Positions 16,568 to 23,287 of a DNA stretch of 29,293 nt are shown here, in pieces (within the stretch, counting starts at the first letter, position 1; each line of letters begins with the position of its first letter). Position numbers and translations under genes: made by a program. This DNA is from CAZMCH01 sp964564735 (GTDB taxonomy: Bacteria > Poribacteria > DTPJ01): positions 1 through 29,293 of the forward strand of contig CAZMCH010000051.1 of assembly GCA_964564735.1 (NCBI GenBank). Direction: 5' to 3'. The notes under the pieces are model-generated. The model had not been told where the DNA came from, searched no databases, and saw nothing but the letters and a program-made list of their open reading frames with translations.

Positions 16568-17197
16568 CTAATCTTGTTTAATTTTTCCCCACACTGTGGT
16601 TAGCTTTCCTTTTGCTTCCACAGCCTTTCCAACTATTTTGCCTTCACTCTCTTTGGTATGGAGTATTAAGTGGTCATAATAGCCACCTGCGCCATCCCAG
16701 GGGGTCAAGGCTAAACCGGTTAAATTCCAACCCTTTGCAAAATCCTTTGTAAGATCACGAGTATAGACCATCCAGTCTTTTGGGATGTCTTTTTCTAACT
16801 GGATACCAGGCCAATTTGTAACATTAACGCCACTGAAATATCTATAAGCCCAGTTGCCATTATAAGCCATCTGGATCATTATGCCCGTTCCACCATCTTT
16901 TTTCCATGCAAAAGACATGTATGGATACTTATCAATAGAATAGCCCCACCCAGGCATATTGTTATTATACGACTGCGATGGTGTGCAGAATGCGGAAACT
17001 TTGCCAGAAATAGCCTGATCTTTTGTAACAGTAACTGTGCTTCCTGCGTCATGGCTACCAAACAGCGGAACAAAAGCACCTTTGCCAGCCTCGTTATTTG
17101 CATCCTCGTCAAAGAGAACAAGGATTTCTGCAAAGCCTACAGAAATAAATGTTAAGGTAAATACGACCACAAAGATCGCTCTAAAAAGAATTTTCAC
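16568..17197 (-). CDS. Secreted protein of unknown function, tandem paralog 3
   Basis: 209 residues. The start is set at GTG 17197 (VKILFRAIFVVVF...), because GAGGAGG lies 9 bases upstream and the in-frame GTG at 17215 lies in that ribosome site. A signal peptide ends near VGFA. The mature part keeps the family core: LFDEDANNE, GSHDAGSTV, SYNNNMPGW, AWKKDGGTGIMIQMAYNG, GVNVTNWPGIQL, LTGLALTPWDG, YYD. The C-terminal tail reads AKGKLTTVWGKIKQD. The 153-base leader upstream is nearly identical to that of paralog 4 although the coding regions have diverged strongly. Confidence 0.75.
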   Translation of the reverse strand: MKILFRAIFVVVFTLTFISVGFAEILVLFDEDANNEAGKGAFVPLFGSHDAGSTVTVTKDQAISGKVSAFCTPSQSYNNNMPGWGYSIDKYPYMSFAWKKDGGTGIMIQMAYNGNWAYRYFSGVNVTNWPGIQLEKDIPKDWMVYTRDLTKDFAKGWNLTGLALTPWDGAGGYYDHLILHTKESEGKIVGKAVEAKGKLTTVWGKIKQD

Positions 17198-17203
17198 TAA
17201 ACT

Positions 17204-17356
17204 AAACCTCCTCACGGTCTTTCCATTTTGGGTGTATATAAAAATTTTTCCAAATGGAATATAGTTAATTTTATAAACTCAAACTAAATGCCATTTAGGC
17301 AGATAGTCAAGTTTACTAGACCTAATCTTATTTAGGTGTATATAAATTATAACATA
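17204..17356 (-). promoter_or_regulatory. Conserved structured leader and promoter of paralog 3
   Basis: Matches 18269-18422 with four substitutions and one single-base gap. It holds three dyads: ACCTAA-n6-TTAGGT (17320-17337), CTAAATG-n-CATTTAG (17284-17298) and TTCCATTTTGG / CCAAATGGAA (17221-17259; one bulge here). The likely promoter, minus strand, is TAGACT (17369-17374), 17 bases, TATAAT (17346-17351). Transcription would start near 17339, placing all dyads in an RNA leader of about 140 bases. Confidence 0.7.
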
Positions 17357-17419
17357 GTGTTCATGGAAAGTCTAGTCTTAAAAGGCTGATTCTAACAGGA
17401 AATATTAAGAAAAGATAAA

Positions 17420-17450
17420 AAGCCAGTTAAGAGGATTTCTTAACTGGCTT
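17420..17450 (-). terminator. Terminator after the 27-codon tail ORF
   Basis: 13-base perfect stem AAGCCAGTTAAGA / TCTTAACTGGCTT with a 5-base loop, followed by T-rich sequence on the minus strand. Compared with the terminators of paralogs 1 and 2 the stem has a paired change (CCC/GGG to CCA/TGG), which keeps pairing. Confidence 0.88.
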
Positions 17451-17464
17451 ATAATAAACAAAAA

Positions 17465-17548
17465 TTAGCGAGACTTCATATCATCCCAAGTTTTTGTGAG
17501 TTTGTCTGATGATTTAACTGCGGTTACATCTAATTCCTGATCGCTCAT
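17465..17548 (-). pseudogene. 27-codon ORF: C-terminal remnant of a fifth secreted paralog
   Basis: ATG 17548 with AAGGA 8 to 9 bases upstream opens 27 codons ending LTKTWDDMKSR and TAA at 17465. The last 15 codons align with the tail of paralog 2 (TWGDIKTR) at protein level, and also at base level through the stop and the following TTTTTGTTT. The terminator begins 15 bases later, the same distance as for paralog 2. The simplest reading is the 3' end of a fifth paralog whose body was deleted next to paralog 4. Because it keeps a start and ribosome site, translation as a free tail peptide from the paralog 4 transcript remains possible. Too short for standard gene finding. Confidence 0.65.
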
Positions 17549-17566
17549 CTAATATTTCCTTCATAA

Positions 17567-18262
17567 TTAGTGAGATTCACTTTTAACCTCAGACCAAAGA
17601 GTAGCCAATTTTCCTTTGGGATCAACAGGATTGGCTTTCGGGAACTCAGATAATTTTGCAGCAAGCATTATTGAGTCATAATAATCACCGCCGCCACCAT
17701 CACTAAAAGGCGTAAGTGCCATGCCAGTCATCGTCCATGTCCCAAAGTCATCAAAAAGGTCTCTCTCAACAAGCGTCCAGTTTTTTGGTAGATCCTTGAA
17801 ACAAATGCCTGTCCAACCAGTAACATTCGTTCCTGCAATATAACGACGTGTTCCCGGTGATGGCGGGTCTTGACAGGGAACAGGTGTTGCACCCCATGCA
17901 CCATTATCGGGAAATTGAATCATAACACCTGTGCCACCATCAGATTTCCATGCAAAACGGATATAACGATATTCATCTTTACCACTTGGTTTTTCAACTA
18001 TTTTGAAACTCCAGCCAGCCATCTGATTGTTATATGATTGTGCAGGTGTTACATAAACCGAGGATTTTCCGCTAAAAGCTTCTTTATTGCTTATTGTAAC
18101 AGTGCTTCCTGCATCATGGCTAACAAATAGGTCAACGAATTTTCCAGCGCCAACTTCATCTTTTGTATTCTCATCAAAGAGAACCAAAAGCTCACCATAA
18201 CTTGTTTGGCTAAAACTAATTGTAAAAACAATCAACAAAACAATATAAAAGAAAGTTTTCAT
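17567..18262 (-). CDS. Secreted protein of unknown function, tandem paralog 4 (divergent)
   Basis: 231 residues, longer than the others because of an insert after WSFKIVEKP and another around PVPCQDPPSPGTRRYIAGTN. ATG 18262 follows GAGGAGG with 9 bases spacing; the in-frame GTG at 18280 lies in that site. Signal peptide ends near SYG. The family core is present but altered: VSHDAGSTV, GKSSVYVTPAQSYNN, FAWKSDGGTGVMIQ, TGMALTPFSDGGG, YYD. WPGIQL is replaced by WTGICF, adding a cysteine; a second cysteine lies in the PCQDPP insert, so a disulfide is possible. The tail reads PKGKLATLWSEVKSES. Its stop is 19 bases before the tail-only ORF, and the shared terminator follows that ORF. Confidence 0.72.
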   Translation of the reverse strand: MKTFFYIVLLIVFTISFSQTSYGELLVLFDENTKDEVGAGKFVDLFVSHDAGSTVTISNKEAFSGKSSVYVTPAQSYNNQMAGWSFKIVEKPSGKDEYRYIRFAWKSDGGTGVMIQFPDNGAWGATPVPCQDPPSPGTRRYIAGTNVTGWTGICFKDLPKNWTLVERDLFDDFGTWTMTGMALTPFSDGGGGDYYDSIMLAAKLSEFPKANPVDPKGKLATLWSEVKSESH

Positions 18263-18268
18263 TAAACC

Positions 18269-18422
18269 AAACCTCCTCACAGTCTTTCCATTTTGGGTGT
18301 ATATAAAAATTTTTCCAAAATGGAATATAGTTAATTTTATAAACTCAAACTAAATGCCATTTAGGCAGATAGTCAATTTTACTAGACCTAATCTTCTTTA
18401 GGTATATATAAATTATAACATA
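18269..18422 (-). promoter_or_regulatory. Conserved structured leader and promoter of paralog 4
   Basis: Partner of 17204-17356. Here the hairpin before the ribosome site is a perfect 11-base stem TTCCATTTTGG / CCAAAATGGAA (18286-18325, 18-base loop). The other dyads lie at 18350-18364 and 18386-18403. The candidate promoter, minus strand, is TAGACT (18436-18441), 18 bases, TATAAT (18412-18417). Confidence 0.7.
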
Positions 18423-18465
18423 ATATTTATTACAGAGTCTAGCCAAAATTAACTTTTTATTAAAA

Positions 18466-18490
18466 ATTGCTTTTTCTTTAATATAGCAAT
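18466..18490 (-). terminator. Weak terminator of the sugar dehydrogenase gene
   Basis: 6-base stem ATTGCT / AGCAAT followed by TTTT on the minus strand, 6 bases after the stop of the gene at 18497. Short and AT-rich, so only probable. Confidence 0.4.
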
Positions 18491-18496
18491 CATTTT

Positions 18497-19696
18497 TTAA
18501 GACTGTGCTTTATCAATATCAATTTCAGCAACATAAGCCTGTTTTATTGCACCCCATAGATAAGATTTCTTGTCTTTGGGATCGACCTTCTGCCCACCGT
18601 TATAATAAATTCTATAAATAGCACCTGCAGAGTCATCCGAAACCAGAAGCGCACCATCAGGCATTACCAGAACGTCAACAGGTCGTCCCCAAGCAGATGA
18701 GCCTTGAAGCCAACCATCAGCAAAAACCTCATAAGAAACAGCTTTATTGCCACTTAGTCTAACAAGGGTAACTCTATATCCAATAGGTGTGCTACGATTC
18801 CATGAGCCATGCTCTGCAATGAATATCTGATTTTTGTATTCACTTGGAAACATAGAACCTGTATAAAATCTCATTCCAAGTGCAGCAACATGCGGACCCA
18901 ATTTCATTGCTGGTGGAACATAATCAGCGCAATTACGACCTTTGCCAAAATCAGGATCGATAATATCCCCTCCATGACAGTATGGAAAACCAAAGTGCAT
19001 ATCTGGTTCAGGTGCATGGTTTAATTCGTCAGGTGGAGAGTCATCACCTAACCAATCACGCCCATTATCAGTAAACCATAGCTCATTAGTATCTGGATGC
19101 CAGTCAAAACCGACTGTATTTCTTACTCCATGAGCAAAAATTTCAAATTCTGAACCATCTGGATTCATTCTCGTTATTGAAGAATATCGTTTATCATCAC
19201 GCTCACAAACGTTACATGGCGCACCAATAGGAACATATAATTTACCATCAGGACCAAATTTTATAAATTTCCATCCATGGGCATCATCATTTGGAAAACT
19301 ATCATTGACAATGATCGGATTGGGTGGGTTTGTCAATCTGTTTTCAATATCGTCATATCTGATTACTCGGCTGACTTCTGCAACATAAAGCGAGCCATTC
19401 CTAAAAGCCACTCCATTTGGCATACGCAAGCCTCTTGCGATGGTTATAACTTCGTCAGCCTTATTGTCATTATTTTTATCAAGTATTGCATAGACATTAC
19501 CTGCTGCACGTGTGCTAACGAATAGCGTTCCATTAGGACTTAAGACCATCGATCGAGCATTAGGAACATTTTCTGCATATACATCAATAGCAAATCCCGC
19601 AGGTAGTTTTATCCTGTCCAATTGCAAAGCAAACGATTGTTGATTTATGTAACATAAAATAAATAAAACTAATAGCAATAATAAAATTTTCTTCAT
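18497..19696 (-). CDS. Secreted PQQ-dependent sugar dehydrogenase-like beta-propeller
   Basis: 399 residues. Signal peptide (MKKILLLLLVLFILC..., cleavage near SFA), then LPAGFAIDVYAENVPNARSM, the usual opening of the glucose/sorbosone dehydrogenase (GSDH) six-bladed propeller. Blade motifs follow: NGTLFVSTRAAGNVYAI, AHGWKFIKFGPDGKLYV with the family histidine, GVRNTVGFDWHP, NELWFTDNGRD, AEHGSWNRS, and SSAWGRPVDVLVMPDGALLV. It would oxidise a sugar or related alcohol in the periplasm if PQQ is available; many members have no proven activity. After the propeller a tail of about 30 residues contains PKDKKSYLWGAIKQAY, matching the tails of the four neighbouring paralogs. CAGGAGGG lies 9 bases before ATG 19696. 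Confidence 0.85.
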   Translation of the reverse strand: MKKILLLLLVLFILCYINQQSFALQLDRIKLPAGFAIDVYAENVPNARSMVLSPNGTLFVSTRAAGNVYAILDKNNDNKADEVITIARGLRMPNGVAFRNGSLYVAEVSRVIRYDDIENRLTNPPNPIIVNDSFPNDDAHGWKFIKFGPDGKLYVPIGAPCNVCERDDKRYSSITRMNPDGSEFEIFAHGVRNTVGFDWHPDTNELWFTDNGRDWLGDDSPPDELNHAPEPDMHFGFPYCHGGDIIDPDFGKGRNCADYVPPAMKLGPHVAALGMRFYTGSMFPSEYKNQIFIAEHGSWNRSTPIGYRVTLVRLSGNKAVSYEVFADGWLQGSSAWGRPVDVLVMPDGALLVSDDSAGAIYRIYYNGGQKVDPKDKKSYLWGAIKQAYVAEIDIDKAQS

Positions 19697-19857
19697 AGCG
19701 CCAGCCCTCCTGATAGAGTCAAATATATTAGCTTTGATTATTTTTTATTATAAAACTTATCATAACCAACAAGATATACGGCTATTTTTATTCCATTTGA
19801 GAGACACTATGAAGTATATAATCATTCTCATAATTAGCAAAAATCCGCTAAATCGGT

Positions 19858-20748
19858 TCAATCAGCGTTCTGTTTATCCTTCTTCATTAACTCATTCCAG
19901 ATGGATGGTTCAGGTCGTTTGAGAGGATCAAACACAGTTTTTTCGCCATTTTTACAAAACTCGAACATAGCCTCAAGCATAGGCATACTGATACCAAGAG
20001 CTTTTACTTCTTCAAGATAATAACCCCATTCTGCATATTCAAGTGAGACATTCTCAATACTACCATCTTTTATCGCTCTATAATACCTTGCGTATGGGTC
20101 ATTTGAATCAGGCGAAACATCAAGCGCATGCAAAAGTGTTTCTTCATCAAGTCCCGCCTGCAAACCAAAAGCCATCAGCTCAAGTCTTGCAACATCAGGA
20201 AATCTAGTAGTCAATTGCTGAACGATTTTGCCTATCTGACCCATGCCTATCTTTCCACAATAAACAATCTTTTCAGGATTTCCGATAACCTCAAAATATG
20301 GCATGAATTCATCAGCAAGGCTTTTATCTCCACCAATAAAAATCCTTAGTGTTCCTGTCTCTGCCCCTGCTGAACCACCACTGATTGGTGCGTCAAGATA
20401 TTTGCAGCCTTTATCTATGAAAGCCTTCCCAATTCGCCTAGTCTGTGGCGGTGCAACTGTGCTATGATCAATGAATATTTGACCAGATTTTGCATTTGGT
20501 ATCAAGATATTATCAGCCAATTTGATTGAGGCTTTACCCTCAACACATGTAACAACAACATTACATTTTTCTAAAATATCATTTACATTTTCTGCGGACT
20601 TTCCACCAATTCTAATTAGATTTACTAAAGCCTCTGATTTTAGATCATATCCTGTTACAAAATAACCAGCTTTCACAAGATTAGCGGATATTCCGCTACC
20701 CATCTGCCCCAAACCGATGATCCCGATTTTATTTTCCTTTAATTTCAT
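19858..20748 (-). CDS. NAD(P)-dependent beta-hydroxyacid dehydrogenase (3-hydroxyisobutyrate dehydrogenase family)
   Basis: 296 residues. N-terminal Rossmann domain with IGIIGLGQMGSGISANL (dinucleotide site), substrate-binding motif DAPISGGSAGAETGTL around residue 120, and catalytic lysine in GKIGMGQIGKIVQQL (the usual KxxNN reads KIVQQ). The C-terminal helical domain is typical. Such enzymes oxidise or reduce beta-hydroxyacids such as 3-hydroxyisobutyrate, tartronate semialdehyde or 6-phosphogluconate-like acids; the substrate is not decided by sequence. The two glutamines replacing the usual asparagines are a mild departure. GGAGA precedes ATG 20748, and the UroD-family gene ends 30 bases upstream, so the two are probably one operon. 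Confidence 0.88.
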   Translation of the reverse strand: MKLKENKIGIIGLGQMGSGISANLVKAGYFVTGYDLKSEALVNLIRIGGKSAENVNDILEKCNVVVTCVEGKASIKLADNILIPNAKSGQIFIDHSTVAPPQTRRIGKAFIDKGCKYLDAPISGGSAGAETGTLRIFIGGDKSLADEFMPYFEVIGNPEKIVYCGKIGMGQIGKIVQQLTTRFPDVARLELMAFGLQAGLDEETLLHALDVSPDSNDPYARYYRAIKDGSIENVSLEYAEWGYYLEEVKALGISMPMLEAMFEFCKNGEKTVFDPLKRPEPSIWNELMKKDKQNAD

Positions 20749-20778
20749 CTTTTTTCTCCATTTTTCATTGCCAAAAAT

Positions 20779-21813
20779 TTACTTTCTGAGTTCCATTGCA
20801 GTTTCAAATAAAGCCTCTACATTCTCATAAGGAAAGCCGGGATCAATCTCAATATAGAGCCATGACCCGCCGTTAGCAGTATCGAATGTATCAATAAGCC
20901 TGTATACATAATCTTTTACTTGTTGTGGCTTGCTTCTCTGCATGAGATCGCCCCTATCGGGATGTAACTGCACACTGATCCCCAAGTCCCTACAACGCTT
21001 ACTTAATTCTTGCAAGTCAAATAATGGCAATTGTGGCCATATCGAATCGACACCAACTTCCCGCAAATCCTCAAGAACAGACATAAACTGCCCGCATGAA
21101 TGGAAACAAATATGTTTCCCTGCCTTTACTATTGGTTTGAAAAGCTCATCGTATCTTGGTTTGAAAAATTTGCGAAAAGTCTTTGGTGAAATCATCAGTG
21201 CGTTTTGTGTGCCAAGATCATCACCAAAAGAAACAGCATCAACATCAAGAGCAAGTGATCGTTTTATATGACCTTTATCATATTCCATAACAATATCTGC
21301 TATTCGGTTAATCTCTGGCGTGTTTTCCTCAATATCCATAAGCACATATTCAAAACGCCTCAACCAACGTAATGCCTCAAATAATGCACCTCCACCACCC
21401 ATAAGGAAATATTTTTCTTTGTGTTTATTTGCATTTATTTTTGAGGATTCAAATTCTGCACCTTCACAATGCGGAACAGAAGGGGCCTTGTAATCATTAA
21501 GCCTACTAAGATCGTTCAATGGCCATTCTACAGGATGACCCCAGATGCCAAATATACGAAACTCCCATTTTGTTCCCCATTCGTCGGTTCTAAAAACATG
21601 ATAGCTACCATCAGGATCAAAGTCTTCTGGTTTGGGTGGTTCAGGAAGGCTTAATCCACTTAAGTCACCAAAATCATGTCCGCATGATTTAATTAAATCA
21701 GCAAGCTTTTGCCCATGCTCATAAAGACCGCTAGGGGCAGGATATATCTGTAATGGTATTATATCAGGCTGTTGAAAATCCATTGCTTTTAATACTCTTT
21801 CTCTTGGTGTCAT
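20779..21813 (-). CDS. Uroporphyrinogen decarboxylase (UroD/MtaA) family protein
   Basis: 344 residues. Begins MTPRERVLKAMDFQQPDIIP, the usual opening of UroD-superfamily proteins in environmental bacteria, and keeps the TIM-barrel order: FGDDLGTQNALMISPKTFRKFFKPRY, then GKHICFHSCGQFMSVLEDL, then GVDSIWPQ. The H-x-C motif (HSCG) is that of zinc-dependent corrinoid methyltransferases (MtaA, MtbA) rather than of true haem-pathway decarboxylases, so transfer of methyl groups is more likely than haem synthesis. No corrinoid protein is encoded nearby. AGGAG stands 6 bases before ATG 21813. It leads a two-gene operon with the beta-HAD dehydrogenase, perhaps for degrading a methylated or hydroxylated carbon source. 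Confidence 0.85.
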   Translation of the reverse strand: MTPRERVLKAMDFQQPDIIPLQIYPAPSGLYEHGQKLADLIKSCGHDFGDLSGLSLPEPPKPEDFDPDGSYHVFRTDEWGTKWEFRIFGIWGHPVEWPLNDLSRLNDYKAPSVPHCEGAEFESSKINANKHKEKYFLMGGGGALFEALRWLRRFEYVLMDIEENTPEINRIADIVMEYDKGHIKRSLALDVDAVSFGDDLGTQNALMISPKTFRKFFKPRYDELFKPIVKAGKHICFHSCGQFMSVLEDLREVGVDSIWPQLPLFDLQELSKRCRDLGISVQLHPDRGDLMQRSKPQQVKDYVYRLIDTFDTANGGSWLYIEIDPGFPYENVEALFETAMELRK

Positions 21814-21982
21814 ATATTCTCCTATAAAAAATTTGTTTTTGGAATGAATCTTGCTAATTTATCTTTGACTCAATTAATTTTAATGTTTATTATATATAAA
21901 ACCCAATATTTAGAACTATTTTTGAAAAAAATGGAACTTTTTTCCTTTTTTATGTGTATATATAGGCAAGAGGTATAATTAA

Positions 21983-22348
21983 GTGGAAAATCCAGAATAT
22001 TATATAAAACAAAAAAATAAGTGGTATTATCATTATAAACAGCTTTTATTGGCGACAATAGCTTATGTATTAGCAAATGTTTTTGATTATATAATCACAT
22101 TACACGGATTGAATTATACTGATACTGTTGAGGCTAACCCAATAGCACAAAAATATATAACGTTTTTTGGTCCTGAAATTGGATTATTCATTCTAAAATC
22201 AATTACAGTAAGTTCAGTATTAATTGGTATAATAGGTTTTGTTATTTTATATAAAAATAATAAAACAAGACTTAAACCTGAATATATACTTGCAGCAGGA
22301 ACTGCTATGACATTCTTTGGCGCATGTTTCTGGTTTGTTTGTTTTTAA
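21983..22348 (+). CDS. Small integral membrane protein, DUF5658-like
   Basis: 121 residues, GTG start at 21983 with GAGGT (21970-21974) 8 bases upstream. Three hydrophobic segments: about 22-42 (LLATIAYVLANVFDYIITL), 63-88 and 100-120. The pattern of a first helix holding an Asn-x-x-Asp pair, followed by EANPIA and a second helix containing a lysine (FILKSITVSSVLIG), resembles the DUF5658 family. Function unknown. It is alone on its strand and followed by the inverted-repeat element at 22358. Confidence 0.6.
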   Translation: MENPEYYIKQKNKWYYHYKQLLLATIAYVLANVFDYIITLHGLNYTDTVEANPIAQKYITFFGPEIGLFILKSITVSSVLIGIIGFVILYKNNKTRLKPEYILAAGTAMTFFGACFWFVCF

Positions 22349-22357
22349 TACAAAATT

Positions 22358-22495
22358 GTTATCTTAACGACTTGTGCTAATTATTTTTGTAACCTATTAT
22401 TTTATCTAGGTTTTTATAATTTCCAGCCTAAAAGGCTGGGCTACAAAGTTCCTTCAATACTTGATTTATGGGAACTAGCACAAGTCGTTATCTTA
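22358..22495. mobile_element. MITE-like or structured element with terminal inverted repeats and direct repeats
   Basis: A 9-base direct repeat GTTATCTTA (22358-22366 and 22487-22495) flanks a unit whose ends form a perfect 15-base inverted repeat, TAACGACTTGTGCTA / TAGCACAAGTCGTTA (22365-22379 and 22476-22490). Inside are three short hairpins in a row: AACCTA/TAGGTT (22391-22412), CCAGCC/GGCTGG (22423-22439) and AGTTCC/GGAACT (22447-22476, touching the outer stem). Drawn as RNA or single-stranded DNA this is a cloverleaf. No coding potential. It could be a short non-autonomous transposable element or a structured RNA. Confidence 0.6.
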
Positions 22496-22945
22496 GGAAA
22501 AAGCTGTATTAATAGAACCCAAATTTTGCCTCTTGCTGTTGCATTTATATACATGCTATTTTTTCTATGTATCTATATGTATATAAATTATACAATAGGT
22601 ATGCCATTTCCTTTCATTTGTGCTTAACAATTTCATTCATCAAATGCCTTTTTATCCTACCTTTTAATTTTCTTCAATATTGTTCAAACAAATAATACCA
22701 TTCATAATAAATGATGTCAATCAGGATCAAGAATTTGGTGATAATAAAATAATTATTAAATTCTGTATTATTTGGCATGAAAACTGCAAAAAATCTATTG
22801 GAATAAATAATTTAAGTTTTTGGTTTAATAAATTTAAAATCACCGAAAAATATTATATTTGACTTTTTACCTAAAAAATGTTATATATAGATCATCGTAT
22901 TGGGAAAAGTATGAAATTATAAAAATTATAATATGGGGTGAAAGG
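22496..22945. other. Non-coding AT-rich region before the RiPP-like precursor
   Basis: No supported gene. A TTG-started 60-codon ORF at 22680-22862 is AT-rich, without ribosome site or recognisable pattern. The promoter for the precursor is probably within the last 100 bases, but no clear -35/-10 pair stands out. GGGGTG at 22935-22940 is the ribosome site of ATG 22946. Confidence 0.35.
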
Positions 22946-23173
22946 ATGGTTAAGGGGAAAATGGCAGTTAAAAAAAGGCTAAAATATGAAAAACCCGAAT
23001 TATTGGACTTGGGAGGAGCAGAAAGCACTTTGGGGGCTGGACCATGTGAAAGTGGAACTAAGGCTGACGAAGGTTGTAACTCAGGCACACAGGCTGTAGG
23101 CACTTGCTTAAATAATGGGGTTTCTGCAACTGGTTACCGAGTTTGTATAAATACAGGTAGCATAGTTGGCTAA
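22946..23173 (+). CDS. Candidate RiPP precursor peptide (YxxPxL leader, cysteine-repeat core)
   Basis: 75 residues. The N-terminal part is basic and contains KYEKPELLDLGG (residues 13-24), the Y-x-x-P-x-L type leader motif read by RiPP recognition elements in lasso and related pathways. The C-terminal half is rich in Gly, Ser, Thr, Ala and Asn with four cysteines at 34, 44, 54 and 67. The first two repeats read CESGTKA and CNSGTQA, spaced exactly ten residues apart, and the third begins CLNNG. This looks like a modified, repeated core rather than a globular protein. ATG 22946 with GGGGTG upstream is preferred; ATG 22961 is possible. Neighbours are a secreted thioester-domain-like protein and a ScmC/HprK-like protein. 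No radical SAM maturase, PqqD or exporter is in the window, so the modification is unknown. Confidence 0.7.
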   Translation: MVKGKMAVKKRLKYEKPELLDLGGAESTLGAGPCESGTKADEGCNSGTQAVGTCLNNGVSATGYRVCINTGSIVG

Positions 23174-23287
23174 AAACGTTTCGTTGGCGAAAAATGTTAT
23201 TAATTTCTTAATTCTAATAATTTAGAGGCAACTAGGGCGTAAGTTTTAGATTTCATGGGGGTAAAAGGCAATAAGGGGGTAAGCAAA

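Noticed and set aside
17204..17356. Leader of paralog 3 as a known riboswitch
   Set aside because: The dyads do not match any riboswitch consensus I recognise, so it is reported only as a conserved structured leader.
22680..22862. 60-codon ORF before the RiPP-like precursor
   Set aside because: TTG start without ribosome site, very AT-rich, no family resemblance.
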